64,000 nt of DNA from NCBI RefSeq assembly GCF_009469605.1, contig NZ_SSXU01000022.1, positions 1 through 64,000 of the forward strand. Direction: 5' to 3'. The notes below the pieces were generated by a model, which saw only the letters and a list, made by a program, of their open reading frames with translations, searched no databases and had not been told where the DNA came from. The stretch is from Zoogloea sp. 1C4 (GTDB taxonomy: Bacteria; Pseudomonadota; Gammaproteobacteria; Burkholderiales; Rhodocyclaceae). The position numbers were made by a program, and so were the translations under genes. Positions within the stretch are counted from its first letter, which is position 1, and every line of letters begins with the position of its first letter. Positions 8,605 to 17,488 of the stretch are shown here, piece after piece.

Positions 8605-8706
8605 GTAGGTCGGGTTAGCGCAGCGTAACCCGACGTGGCCTGGTGCCAGCGCGTGTCGGTCGGTCGGGTTCGGGCGTCGGGTTACGCTGCGCTAACCCGA
8701 CCTACG
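8605..8706. repeat. Inverted pair of long-loop REP-like palindromes
   Basis: Copies at 8605-8634 and 8675-8706 carry the GTTAGCGCAGCGTAAC inner segment in opposite orientation. Because each copy is itself palindromic, the pair could fold as two separate hairpins or one large cruciform. Confidence 0.85.
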
Positions 8707-8784
8707 TGAATGTCTTTGCTTCCTTTTCCGGTGAAGCAAGAGAGCAGCTCGCCGGCCGGGGTGACTCCCGGCCAACGAATGTGC

Positions 8785-8855
8785 TGTAGGTCGGACTTCA
8801 GTCCGACACGCCCGGGTTGATGTGGCATTGATGTCGGACTGAAGTCCGACCTACA
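8785..8855. repeat. Inverted pair of short-loop REP-like palindromes
   Basis: Copies at 8785-8808 and 8831-8855 have the ACTTCAGT apical segment and the common outer stem. They lie in opposite orientation 22 bp apart, upstream of the PaaK-like gene. Confidence 0.85.
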
Positions 8856-8973
8856 CGGTGCCTTTGGTTGGCAGGGGGGGGCGGGGGCGCTACCTCGCCA
8901 ACGGTACGTTGATAACAGGAAAAAACGTCCTGCAACCGGACGAACGAAAAAACCAGAAGGACGCGGAGACCCA

Positions 8974-10209
8974 ATGAACTACTACGACGCCCGTGAAACC
9001 CGCGATCCCCTTGATCGCGAGCGCGAACTCCTCGCCCGGCTGCCCGCTCAGGTGGCTCACGCCAAGGCCCACGCGCCGGCCTTCGCCGCGCTGCTGAAGG
9101 ATGTGGACCCGGCCGCGATCACCACCCGCGAGGCGCTGGCCACGCTGCCGGTGATCCGCAAGTCCGATCTCTCCGAACTGCAGAAGGCCGCGCGGCCCTT
9201 CGGCGGGCTGGCGGCGGTGCGGTGGGGCAGCGCCTGCGCCCGGGTGTTCGCCTCGCCGGGGCCGATCTACGAGCCCGAGGGCGCCCGCAAGGATTACTGG
9301 CGGCTCGCCCGGGCGTTTTACGCGGCGGGTTTCCGCGCCGGCGATCTGGTCCACAACACCTTCTCATATCACTTCACCCCTGCCGGTTCGATGATGGAAA
9401 CCGCCGCCCATGCGCTGGGCTGCACGGTGTTCCCGGCGGGCGTCGGCCAGACCGAGATGCAGCTTGCCGCGATGCTCGACCTGCGGCCCGATGCCTACGC
9501 CGGCACGCCGTCCTTCCTGCGCATCCTGCTGGAGAAAGCCGACGAGCAGGGCGTGAAGCTCGACAGCCTGAAGAAGGCTTTTGTCTCCGGCGAGGCCTTT
9601 CCGCCCAGCCAGCGTGAGGCCCTCGCGGCCCGCGGCATCCAGGCTTACCAGGCTTACGCCACCGCCGATCTGGGCCTCATTGCCTTCGAGACGCCGGCCC
9701 GGGAGGGCATGGTGCTCGACGAGGAAGTGATCCTCGAGATCGTCCGCCCCGGCACCGGCGATCCGGTGGCGCCCGGCGAGGTGGGCGAGGTGGTGGTGAC
9801 CACCTTCAACCCCGACTACCCGCTGATCCGCTTCGGCACCGGCGACCTGTCGGCGATCCTGCCGGGCATCTCGCCCTGCGGCCGCACGAATACGCGGATC
9901 AAGGGCTGGCTCGGGCGGGCCGACCAGACCACCAAAGTGAAGGGCATGTTCGTGCATCCGGGCCAGGTGGCGGCAGTGCTCAAGCGCCACCCGGAGATCG
10001 GCCGCGGTCGGCTGGTGGTGGACAACCCGGATCTCGCCGACCGGATGACCCTCCACTGCGAACTCGCCGCCCCGGCCGAGGGCCTCGCCGAGGCGGTGGC
10101 GGCCTCGATCCGCGAGCTCACCAAGCTGCGCGGCGAGGTGACCTTCTGCGCGCCCGGGAGCCTTGCCAACGACGGCAAGGTGATCGACGACCAGCGCAAG
10201 TACGAGTGA
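8974..10209 (+). CDS. PaaK-like (phenylacetate-CoA ligase family) AMP-binding protein, atypical motifs
   Basis: A 411-residue protein with the overall size and C-terminal domain of the phenylacetate-CoA ligase family (PLIRFGTGDLSAI near 288, then RIKGWLGRADQTTKVKGMFV and HPGQV). The adenylation P-loop that normally reads SSGTTGKP is replaced by FASPGPIYEPEG near residues 92-103, and the YGxTE-type motif by YATADLG near 228. It may still bind acyl substrates, but its ATP chemistry cannot be assumed. It follows the Liv cluster on the same strand, behind a repeat-rich 720-bp gap. The start follows AGAAGGACGCGGAG. Confidence 0.75.
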   Translation: MNYYDARETRDPLDRERELLARLPAQVAHAKAHAPAFAALLKDVDPAAITTREALATLPVIRKSDLSELQKAARPFGGLAAVRWGSACARVFASPGPIYEPEGARKDYWRLARAFYAAGFRAGDLVHNTFSYHFTPAGSMMETAAHALGCTVFPAGVGQTEMQLAAMLDLRPDAYAGTPSFLRILLEKADEQGVKLDSLKKAFVSGEAFPPSQREALAARGIQAYQAYATADLGLIAFETPAREGMVLDEEVILEIVRPGTGDPVAPGEVGEVVVTTFNPDYPLIRFGTGDLSAILPGISPCGRTNTRIKGWLGRADQTTKVKGMFVHPGQVAAVLKRHPEIGRGRLVVDNPDLADRMTLHCELAAPAEGLAEAVAASIRELTKLRGEVTFCAPGSLANDGKVIDDQRKYE

Positions 10210-10286
10210 TCCGTCGGGCTGCCGGCATCCCCGGCGGCCCCTTGCGGAAAGCCCGGATCGAACCGGGCCCGGCCTTCAGGCACACT

Positions 10287-10315
10287 GGCGTGATGTTGCC
10301 CGTCACGCCATTTTT
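10287..10315 (+). terminator. Rho-independent terminator after the PaaK-like gene
   Basis: A perfect 7-bp stem GGCGTGA/TCACGCC closes a 9-nt loop, followed by ATTTTT. It lies 78-106 bp after the ligase stop and immediately before the next start codon, so it separates the transport-ligase cluster from the AEC carrier. Confidence 0.7.
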
Positions 10316-10322
10316 CTGAGCG

Positions 10323-11222
10323 ATGCAGAGCCTGCTGCTGCTCCTTCCCGACTTCGCGCTGATCGCGATGGGCGTGCTCCTGCGCCGTTATTTCGGGCTG
10401 GCGGACGCCTTCTGGACCGGCGTCGAGAAGCTGGTCTATTTCATCTTCTTCCCCGCATTGCTGTTCCACGCCCTGGCCCGGGCGACGATCGACATCGCCG
10501 CCATGGGCCCGCTGTTCGTGGTCGGGCTGGTCACGATGGCAGCCGGCTTGCTGCTGGGCCTTGCCGGGCGGCCGCTGATGGGGCTGGATGCGATGGCCTT
10601 CGCGTCGCGCCTGCAGTGCGCCTACCGCTTCAACACCTATATCGGCATTGCGGTGGCCGGCAAGCTGGCGGGCGCGGCCGGCGTGGCAACCATGGGCGCC
10701 CTGTGCGGGGCAATGGTCCCGTTTGCCAACATGGCGGCGGTGGCGATGCTGGTGCGTCACGGCCAAGGCCGGCTGTGGCAGGAGCTGGCGAAGAACCCGC
10801 TGATCATCGCCACCCTGGCCGGGCTGGCGTTCAACCTCTCGGGTGCGCAGCTGCCGGCGCCGGTGGTGCCCTTCCTGCAACGGCTGGCGGATGCGGCGGT
10901 GACCCTCGGCCTGCTGGCGGTGGGCGCGGCGCTGCGGCTGGGGCGCAGCGAAGGCGGGCGTTTCGGAACCGTGTATCTGTGCGCCGTGAAGCTGGTGGCG
11001 CTGCCGGCTGTGGCCTGGGGGCTGGGGCGGGCGCTGGGGCTCACGGGCGTGGCCTTCCAGGTGGCGGTGGCGTTTGCCGCCCTGCCGACGGCGTCGTCGG
11101 CCTACATTCTGGCGATGCGGCTGGGGGGCGACGGGCCCGGCGTGGCGCGGCTGATCTCGGCCACCACGGTGGCCGCGGCGGTGACGCTGACGGCCTGGCT
11201 GACGCTGCTGCGCGCGGCCTGA
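10323..11222 (+). CDS. AEC (auxin efflux carrier) family transporter
   Basis: Inner-membrane secondary carrier of 299 residues with about ten hydrophobic segments. The sequence shows the AEC/PF03547 pattern: a leading DFALIAMGVLLRRYF, then FPALLFHALARATI in the third segment, and conserved glycine/proline-rich helices in the C-terminal half (ALPTASSAYILAMRLGG). Relatives export or import small organic acids such as malate. No ribosome binding site stands out because the terminator stem of the preceding gene occupies that space. Confidence 0.8.
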   Translation: MQSLLLLLPDFALIAMGVLLRRYFGLADAFWTGVEKLVYFIFFPALLFHALARATIDIAAMGPLFVVGLVTMAAGLLLGLAGRPLMGLDAMAFASRLQCAYRFNTYIGIAVAGKLAGAAGVATMGALCGAMVPFANMAAVAMLVRHGQGRLWQELAKNPLIIATLAGLAFNLSGAQLPAPVVPFLQRLADAAVTLGLLAVGAALRLGRSEGGRFGTVYLCAVKLVALPAVAWGLGRALGLTGVAFQVAVAFAALPTASSAYILAMRLGGDGPGVARLISATTVAAAVTLTAWLTLLRAA

Positions 11223-11237
11223 GGCCCAATGGCAAAA

Positions 11238-11255
11238 CCCCGGCGGGTGCCGGGG
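11238..11255. terminator. Convergent terminator between the AEC carrier and phaM
   Basis: The stem CCCCGG/CCGGGG with a 6-nt loop lies between two convergent genes. On the minus strand it is followed by TTTTG, so it best serves the phaM-like gene; on the plus strand the tail is weaker (TTGTGG). Confidence 0.6.
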
Positions 11256-11266
11256 TTGTGGGGAGA

Positions 11267-11680
11267 TTACTTGTCCTTGCTGCGGCTGGACTTGGCCGGG
11301 GCGGGTGCCGGGGCCGGCGCGGCCTGGGCGGCCTTGGAGGCATCAGCGGCGCCCTGCATCAGGTTCCACGGCCACATGCCGCTGGCGAAGGGGTTGGGCT
11401 GGGCGGCTTCGGGGGTGCTGCCGCCTTCCGAGGCGATCTTGCTCATGGCCTGCATGGTGGCGATGGTGGCGCGCTGCATCTCGAGGCCCTGGGTGGCCAT
11501 CTGCAGGGAGCTGAGGTTCATCTTGAGCCAGTTCTCGACGGCCTTCATGTCGGCGATGCGCTTGTCGAGCTCATCCACGTCGAGGGTCGGGGTGACCATG
11601 CCGGGCAGGCTGAAGCCCATCTTGCCCCACATGCTGCGCATGAATTCCAGCGGATCCTGTGCATTGTTTTCGGTGCTCAT
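11267..11680 (-). CDS. phaM: PhaM-like polyhydroxyalkanoate granule regulatory protein
   Basis: 137 residues. The core contains PGMVTPTLDVDELDKRIADM, then a run with AVENWLKMNL and LEMQRATIA, which is the conserved segment of PhaM-type granule proteins. A proline/alanine-rich linker and a basic C-terminus (KSSRSKDK) follow. PhaM of Ralstonia binds PHB synthase and DNA and governs granule number and distribution. The basic tail here is much shorter than in Ralstonia PhaM, so DNA binding is less sure. The start follows GGGGGAGAGCA. Confidence 0.7.
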   Translation of the reverse strand: MSTENNAQDPLEFMRSMWGKMGFSLPGMVTPTLDVDELDKRIADMKAVENWLKMNLSSLQMATQGLEMQRATIATMQAMSKIASEGGSTPEAAQPNPFASGMWPWNLMQGAADASKAAQAAPAPAPAPAKSSRSKDK

Positions 11681-11747
11681 TGCTCTCCCCCTTTTGTCTG
11701 GTTGTGGAATCAGTGATTGATCTTAACCGAAGCGTACTCCGCCCGCA

Positions 11748-13631
11748 TCAGCCTTGGGTTTTTCGTTGCAGCAGGGCCCGTAGCTTGGCCGGGCGGACGG
11801 GCTTGTGCAGGAGCGGGATCTCGGCCTGCTGGGCGGCGTTGGCGGTGGCCGGCGAGGTGTCGCCGCTGAGGATGATCGCCGGGATCGGCTTGCCGAAGTG
11901 GGCGCGCAGGCGCTGGATGGTCTCGAGCCCGTCGGCGGCGCCGGCGATCTGGTAGTCGGACAGGATGATGTCCGGCGGCGAGCCGGCGGCCTCGAGGGCG
12001 GTGAGGATGTCGGCCTGGTTGTCGGCGGCGCTGACCTGGCAGCCCCAGGATTCGAGCAGCCCGACGGTGCTGGCGACGGCCAGTTCGTCGTCGTCCACCA
12101 GCGCCACGTGGAGCCCGTTGAGGGCCTGGCTGGCAACCGGGTGGCTGCCCTCGGCGACGACCCCGGGGGCGGCGGTGGGCAGCTCGACCGCGAACACCGC
12201 ACCGCGGCCGGGGCTGGACTTGAGGGACAGGGGGTGGTCGAGGAGATCGGTGAGCCGGCGCACGATGGCGAGGCCCAGCCCGAGGCCCTTGGCCCGATTG
12301 CGCTCCGGGTTGTCGAGCTGGACGAACTCCTGAAAGATCGCCTCCTGGGCGTCGGGGGCGATGCCGGGGCCGTTGTCGCGCACCTCGATGCGCACCCGCC
12401 GGCCGCGCTTGCGGCAGCACAGCAGGATGGTGCCGCCCGGGGCGTAGCGCAGGGCGTTGCTGATGAGGTTGTGGAGGATGCGTTCGAGCAGCAGCGGATC
12501 GCTCTCGACCCACAGGCTGGTGGGGCGCAGGCGCAGGCGCTGACCGCGCATCTCGGCCTCGCGGCGGTAATCCACTTCGATCCGTTCGAGCAGCGGCTGG
12601 AGCGGGAAGGGCTTGATCTGGCGGTCGAGCACGCCCACGTCGAGGCGCGAGATGTCGAGCAGGCTGTCGAGGAGGTTTTCCATTGTCTCGGCCGACACCG
12701 CGATCTGTTCGACCAGCCGGTGGGTGTCGGGGGCGTGGGGCTTCTGGCCGAGCTCGGCGACGAACAGCCCGAGGGCGTGCATGGGTTGGCGCAGGTCGTG
12801 GCTGGCGGCGGCCAGGAAGCGGGTCTTGGCCCGGTTGCCCCGTTCGGCTTCTTCCTTTTTTTCGAGGAGCTCGCGGGTGGCGGCCTCGATCTGGCGTTCG
12901 AGATCCTCCCGCGAGGCGCCGAGCTTGTCGGCCATGTCGTTGACGCCCTCGGCGAGCATGCGCAGGCTGCGCCCGCCTTCGACGGGCACCCGGGCGGAGA
13001 GGTCACCCTGGCCAAAGCGGGTGACGGTGGTGGCGATGCGCTGGATCGGGCCGGAGATGCCGCGGCTCATCCGCAGGGCCAGGGCCACGCTGGCGATGAG
13101 CACGGTGATCACCATCAGGAAGGCGTGCCAGAGCAGGTGGCGCTCTTCGGCGCGCAGGGAATCCTGGGTCATCTCGACGAGCACCTCGCCGCGCTGTTCG
13201 GTGCCGGTGGGGGCGTTGCCATTGCCGTTGCCGAGGAAGGCGTCCTCGATGTTCACGCCAACCCCGGTGACCGGTTCGCGGAAGCGCTGGGGCGGATCGT
13301 CGCTCCCCGGAGGGCGAGGATCCGGGGTGGCGAGTTCGGTGAGCACCTGCTGCTGGGGGCCGAAGACCACCACGCGCACCACATCCTTCTCGACCACGAT
13401 GGCGTTGCTCAGCTTGCGCAGGCTTTCGAGGTTGCCCGAGAACACGCCGTACTCGCTGGCGGCGGCGAGCTGGCGCGCCAGCGCCTTGCCCCGCTGGCGG
13501 TGGACTTCTTCGAGGTCGGACAGCCGGGATGAGGTGAAGTAGCCGATCAGCAGTGACGCCATCACCATCGTCGGCAGCACCGCGATGAGGATGGTCCGGG
13601 CCCGGATGTCGAGGTTGCGTTCGCTGATCAT
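11748..13631 (-). CDS. Hybrid sensor histidine kinase with C-terminal receiver
   Basis: Inner-membrane sensor of 627 residues. Order of parts: a membrane segment near 14-30, a periplasmic region to about 160, a second membrane segment, a HAMP linker (MSRGISGPIQRIATTVTRF), HisKA with H278 in ASHDLRQP, an HATPase with N/G boxes (LISNALRYA, GLGLGLAIVRRL), and a receiver with D559 in ILSDYQ. Its ATG overlaps the stop of the upstream binding-protein gene by 4 bp, so both are probably translated together. The likely input is the neighbouring periplasmic protein, and the output the divergent LuxR-type regulator at 16772. The receiver may act in phosphorelay or as a phosphate sink. Confidence 0.88.
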   Translation of the reverse strand: MISERNLDIRARTILIAVLPTMVMASLLIGYFTSSRLSDLEEVHRQRGKALARQLAAASEYGVFSGNLESLRKLSNAIVVEKDVVRVVVFGPQQQVLTELATPDPRPPGSDDPPQRFREPVTGVGVNIEDAFLGNGNGNAPTGTEQRGEVLVEMTQDSLRAEERHLLWHAFLMVITVLIASVALALRMSRGISGPIQRIATTVTRFGQGDLSARVPVEGGRSLRMLAEGVNDMADKLGASREDLERQIEAATRELLEKKEEAERGNRAKTRFLAAASHDLRQPMHALGLFVAELGQKPHAPDTHRLVEQIAVSAETMENLLDSLLDISRLDVGVLDRQIKPFPLQPLLERIEVDYRREAEMRGQRLRLRPTSLWVESDPLLLERILHNLISNALRYAPGGTILLCCRKRGRRVRIEVRDNGPGIAPDAQEAIFQEFVQLDNPERNRAKGLGLGLAIVRRLTDLLDHPLSLKSSPGRGAVFAVELPTAAPGVVAEGSHPVASQALNGLHVALVDDDELAVASTVGLLESWGCQVSAADNQADILTALEAAGSPPDIILSDYQIAGAADGLETIQRLRAHFGKPIPAIILSGDTSPATANAAQQAEIPLLHKPVRPAKLRALLQRKTQG

Positions 13632-14557
13632 GGCGGGTTCTCCGCACGTTCGAGCCGCTCGCGCAGTACGTTGGCGTCTTCGAGGGTGATGCCCAGGGAG
13701 CGGGCGACGTAGGTGTTGGTGCTGATCCGGAACTGGCGCGGCGCGGTGGGCGGCGGCAGGCTGCCGCTGACGAGCCCGATCCGGGCGGCCTCGCCGGCCT
13801 GCTGGCCGATCTGGGCCGGCGTGCTGTAGAGGGCGAACAGGGCGCCGGCCTTGACATAGGCGGGCGAGAAGCCGATCACCGGCGAGCGGTGGTGATAGGC
13901 CGTCAGGAGGATGTTGGAGATGGTCCGGTTGTTGAACAGCTGGGTGTCGGGCACCGCCAGCAGCACGGTGGGCTCGGCCAGCATGCGCTGCAGGGCGGGG
14001 TAGAGATCGCTCTCCTCGCTGGCGTATTCGAGCACCGGGCGCAGCCGCTTGTCCCGGGCGCTGGCCTGCAGGCGGCTGCCCAGCTCGGTGCTCTCGCGGC
14101 CGACCACCAGGCCGACCCGCGGCCAGTCGGGCAGGGCGATGCGCAGCAGCTCGATCTGCCGCGACGCGGGCTGGTCGATGAACACCGCCGACACCCGCCG
14201 GGTGTCGTCACCCCGGTTGGACAGGCGCTCGTAGGCGCTGCGCGGCAGCAGGGTGTGGAGGATCAGGGTGCGTGGGGCGAGGTTGGCGATGGTCTGGGCG
14301 GCGCGGGTGCCGAAGGTGACCACCAGCCCGGTGTTGCCGAGGGCGGCGGCGTCTTCGGCGCGCAGCGGAAGCATCAGCGTCTGGGGGCGGTGGCCGGCGT
14401 TGCGCAGCTCGGTGGTGAGGGCCTCGGCGGCTTCGCTGAAGGCGGCGCTCTCTTCTGACATCACGAGCACCACCGATGCGGCGAGCGCGTGCAGCGGCAC
14501 CCCGCAGGCCAGGAGGGCCAGCAGGGTGACGACGAAGGCGCGCCGGATCAGCCTCAT
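13628..14557 (-). CDS. Periplasmic ABC-type substrate-binding protein, probable sensory partner
   Basis: 309 residues with a signal peptide (hydrophobic core FVVTLLALLACGVPLHALA). The body resembles the ABC-substrate-binding family PF04392: SVVLVMSEESAAFSEAAEAL at the start, a middle DWPRVGLVVGRES and a late segment SPVIGFSPAYVKAGALFALYS. No ABC permease or ATPase gene is nearby. It lies between a TonB receptor and a hybrid kinase, so it probably presents a ligand to the kinase rather than feeding a transporter. That role is an inference from the context. Confidence 0.75.
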   Translation of the reverse strand: MRLIRRAFVVTLLALLACGVPLHALAASVVLVMSEESAAFSEAAEALTTELRNAGHRPQTLMLPLRAEDAAALGNTGLVVTFGTRAAQTIANLAPRTLILHTLLPRSAYERLSNRGDDTRRVSAVFIDQPASRQIELLRIALPDWPRVGLVVGRESTELGSRLQASARDKRLRPVLEYASEESDLYPALQRMLAEPTVLLAVPDTQLFNNRTISNILLTAYHHRSPVIGFSPAYVKAGALFALYSTPAQIGQQAGEAARIGLVSGSLPPPTAPRQFRISTNTYVARSLGITLEDANVLRERLERAENPP

Positions 14558-14563
14558 CAGGCG

Positions 14564-16657
14564 TCAGAGTTCCAGAGTCACGCCGGCGAAGATGGTGCGA
14601 GCCCACCAGGAGGTGTCTGGCGCGTAGGTCTGATCCGGGCCGTCCACGTTGCGGGCTGTGACGGAGACCTCACCCCGGGCGATGCTGGCCGGAAGACGGC
14701 GGGCGAGGCGCAGGTCGAGCTGGCGGTAGGGCGCGGTCTTGTGCCAGTTATCCTGGTACCAGCTCATCGACCCGATCCAGTGCTTGGCAAAGCTGAACTG
14801 CCAGCCGGGCAGGAACTCCCACGCACCGAAGAGAGTGGAGCTCTGCTTGGGGGCGGTGTATTCGATCCACCCGCTGGAGTTGGTCTTGGCTTCGGTGGCG
14901 CTGAAGTTGGGGTTGTCGATGCGCAGGGCGGTGTGGTGGGCGGTCAGCCAGGTGCGCGGGGACGGGCGCCAGGTGGCCGAGATCTCCAGGCCGCGGATGT
15001 TGGCCTCGCCACTGTTGGTGAAGTAGCGCGTGTTGCTGCGGGAGAACAGGCCGACGGTGGACGGCTCGAGCTTCATCTCGACCAGATCGCGGGCGCGTTC
15101 GAGGAACAGCCGGGCGTCGATGGTGGTGGCGATCTCGCGAAGCTCGGCCAGATAGCCCAGCTCATAGGTGGTGATCCGCTCGGCATGGAGATCGGGCGAC
15201 GGGCGGAAGGTCTGGTTGAGCGGGGTGCCCGCCGGGATGGTCCGCCCAGGAATCGAGAACGGCGCCGAGTTGCTGAAGATCATGCTGGACCTCTGCTCGA
15301 ACGCCATCGGGTTGCGATGGGAGCGGTTGACCGACAAGCGCCAGGTCTGGCTGTCCGTCATATGATAGTTGGCTGACGCGCGCGGTGCCAGTGCCACCCG
15401 GGTGAGGGAGTTGTCCTCGATCATCGTCCCGACGTTGAACAGCCAGCGCTCGCTGGCGCGCCACTCGAGGGTGCCGAAGGCGCGGGTCACGGTGCTGCGC
15501 ACCGGCTCGTTGGCGTTGAAGCGTGACGGCGCGGCGATCAGGTCGGTGCGCCAGCCGGCGCCGATCACGGCCCGCAGCGACGGGGCCAGGGTGGTGATGC
15601 GCTGGAGTTCCAGGTCGTCGCGGGTGGCCTTGAAGTCGTAGTCGAAGCGCACCGGCACGTAGATTGTCCGGGTTGTGCCGCCGAGGGTGACGCGTGCCGG
15701 CACGTCGAGGTTGTAGTGGTCGCGGCCGTTTTCTTCCTGGTGGTAGAAGGTGACGGTCAGCTCCTCGCCGGGGGCCGGGGCGTTGCGCCAGCGCAGCAGG
15801 CCGAAGCCGGTGTAGATGCGCATCGGCCGTTCGGGGTCGGTGGCGTTCTGATCCTTGCCGGTGCCTTCGTGGGAGTCGGTCCAGCCGGTCTGGAAGTCGA
15901 CACTGTTCGCGCTGTCGGCGCGCCATTCGGTGTTGAGGGTGGCGAGCTGGGTGTAGCGCCAGTCGTTGATGTTCTGTGCGCCCTTGTCGTAGTTGCCGAA
16001 GCCGTGGTCGTAGGTGCGCGAGACGGAGAGGCGCATGGCCACGTCGTTGAACTGGTGGCCGATGCGGGCACCGACATCGTTGATGCCGTTGTCGCCCACG
16101 CGGTAGCGTACTGCGCCGCCGAGGGTCTCGGAGGGCGAGCGGGTGATGATGTTGGCCACGCCGAGGAAGGCGTTGCTGCCGTAGGTCGCCGAGTTGGAGC
16201 CACGGAAGACCTCGATCCGTTCGATGTCGTCGATGTCCACGCCGATCTGGTTCCACTCGACCCCGGAGATCAGGTAGGGCGAGTAGATCGAGCGGCCGTC
16301 CACCTGCACCAGCATCCGCCGGGGGGCGTCGTCGGACAGCCCGTGGTAGGTGACCAGCGGCTGGTTGCCGGTGTGCATCCCGAGCTGGAAGCCGGGCACG
16401 AGGCGGAACAGCTCGTAGATGTTGCGCGCACCGGATGCGCGGATCATCTCCCGGTCGAGGACGGTGACGGCGCCCGGTGCATCGGCCGGCGCCTGGGACA
16501 GGCGCGTGGCCGACAGCACGACTGGCAGGTCACTCAGGTGACCGGCCTCGCTGATGTCATCGGGGTTGGCAAGCGCTGTCAGCGGCAGGAGCGTGATCAG
16601 CAGGGGGAGCGTGCGCAGGGGCGCAGAGAGGCGATGTGTAATCTTGATGGGCGGCAT
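14564..16657 (-). CDS. TonB-dependent outer-membrane receptor
   Basis: 697 residues from the ATG at 16657, which gives a signal peptide (LRTLPLLITLLPLTALA). Then comes the plug domain (DLPVVLSATRLSQAPADAPG, a good TonB-box region, then LDREMIRASGARNIYELFRLVPGFQLG) and a 22-strand-type barrel ending in the aromatic-poor FAGVTLEL. The plug belongs to the BtuB/colicin-I-receptor-like group. The frame is open far upstream of this start without a signal peptide, so the internal ATG is chosen. It is the first gene of a three-gene unit with the binding protein and hybrid kinase. The ligand is unknown; iron or a vitamin/sugar-like compound are possible. Confidence 0.85.
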   Translation of the reverse strand: MPPIKITHRLSAPLRTLPLLITLLPLTALANPDDISEAGHLSDLPVVLSATRLSQAPADAPGAVTVLDREMIRASGARNIYELFRLVPGFQLGMHTGNQPLVTYHGLSDDAPRRMLVQVDGRSIYSPYLISGVEWNQIGVDIDDIERIEVFRGSNSATYGSNAFLGVANIITRSPSETLGGAVRYRVGDNGINDVGARIGHQFNDVAMRLSVSRTYDHGFGNYDKGAQNINDWRYTQLATLNTEWRADSANSVDFQTGWTDSHEGTGKDQNATDPERPMRIYTGFGLLRWRNAPAPGEELTVTFYHQEENGRDHYNLDVPARVTLGGTTRTIYVPVRFDYDFKATRDDLELQRITTLAPSLRAVIGAGWRTDLIAAPSRFNANEPVRSTVTRAFGTLEWRASERWLFNVGTMIEDNSLTRVALAPRASANYHMTDSQTWRLSVNRSHRNPMAFEQRSSMIFSNSAPFSIPGRTIPAGTPLNQTFRPSPDLHAERITTYELGYLAELREIATTIDARLFLERARDLVEMKLEPSTVGLFSRSNTRYFTNSGEANIRGLEISATWRPSPRTWLTAHHTALRIDNPNFSATEAKTNSSGWIEYTAPKQSSTLFGAWEFLPGWQFSFAKHWIGSMSWYQDNWHKTAPYRQLDLRLARRLPASIARGEVSVTARNVDGPDQTYAPDTSWWARTIFAGVTLEL

Positions 16658-16771
16658 GGTTTTTGCCGAATTGGCTAGCAAACCACGATTTTGTACGTTT
16701 TGGGCAGGGCTGGGTAGGCTAAACTGCCAAGGCGAATCGAAAACCGACTTATCCGCAATGAATTGGCGGCC

Positions 16772-17419
16772 ATGATGCAGACACGTATTCTGATTATCGA
16801 AGACCATGTGCTGGTGAGGGAAGCCATGGCCCTGACCCTTGCCCAGGTGGGCGAGGGCGTGCACTGCCAGCAGGCCAGCAATGCCACCGATGCGCTCGCG
16901 CTGCTCGAAGCCGATCCCGACTGCGATCTGCTGGTCGTCGACCTGATGCTTCCGGAAATCAACGGTTTTTCGCTGCTTGGCGTGATCGCCAAGCGTTTTC
17001 CCGATGTGCCGGCCCTGGTGGTGTCGGCGCTGGACGACCGGGAGTCGGTGCAGCGGGCGATGAAGGCAGGCGCATCCGGCTTCGTCTCCAAGGCCAGCCC
17101 CAGCAACACCCTGATCGAAGCCGTGCGTACCGTGCTGGCGGGCGGCGTGTTCACCCCGGAGGCGTCCTCGGGCAGCGACGGCGGCAGCCGCAGCCGGCGT
17201 GCCAGCCAGGCCTTCGCCGAACGCTTCCAGCTCACCGCGGCCCAGGGCCGGGTGCTCGAACTGGTGGCCCAGGGCAAGTCGAACCGCGACATCGCCGAAT
17301 TCCTCGGCCTGTCGGAAGGCACCGTGAAGGTGCACGTCTCGGCGATCCTGCGGGCGCTGGGGGTGACCAGCCGGGCGCAGGCCCTGCTGATGATGACCCG
17401 GGCCGGTCTGCGGGTCTGA
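16772..17419 (+). CDS. NarL/FixJ-type response regulator (LuxR HTH)
   Basis: About 215 residues: a receiver domain with the phospho-acceptor Asp57 in VVDLMLPEI (counting from the ATG at 16772) and acidic EDH near the start, then a LuxR-type helix-turn-helix near 150-205 (LTAAQGRVLELVAQGKSNRD followed by LGLSEGTVKVHVSAIL). ATG at 16772 or 16775 is likely; a TTG at 16763 is also in frame. It is transcribed away from the TonB receptor-kinase unit and is the obvious partner of the hybrid kinase. It could control the divergent receptor promoter through the 114-bp shared region. Confidence 0.85.
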   Translation: MMQTRILIIEDHVLVREAMALTLAQVGEGVHCQQASNATDALALLEADPDCDLLVVDLMLPEINGFSLLGVIAKRFPDVPALVVSALDDRESVQRAMKAGASGFVSKASPSNTLIEAVRTVLAGGVFTPEASSGSDGGSRSRRASQAFAERFQLTAAQGRVLELVAQGKSNRDIAEFLGLSEGTVKVHVSAILRALGVTSRAQALLMMTRAGLRV

Positions 17420-17488
17420 GGTTCTGGCGGTATTGCGCCCGGTCGCTTCCGCGACGTCCGGGCGAGCAGGGATGTATGCACCACCTTT

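Noticed and set aside
8334..8618. Possible small gene in the livF-PaaK gap
   Set aside because: No ribosome binding site, and the segment resembles a dispersed intergenic repeat rather than a protein.
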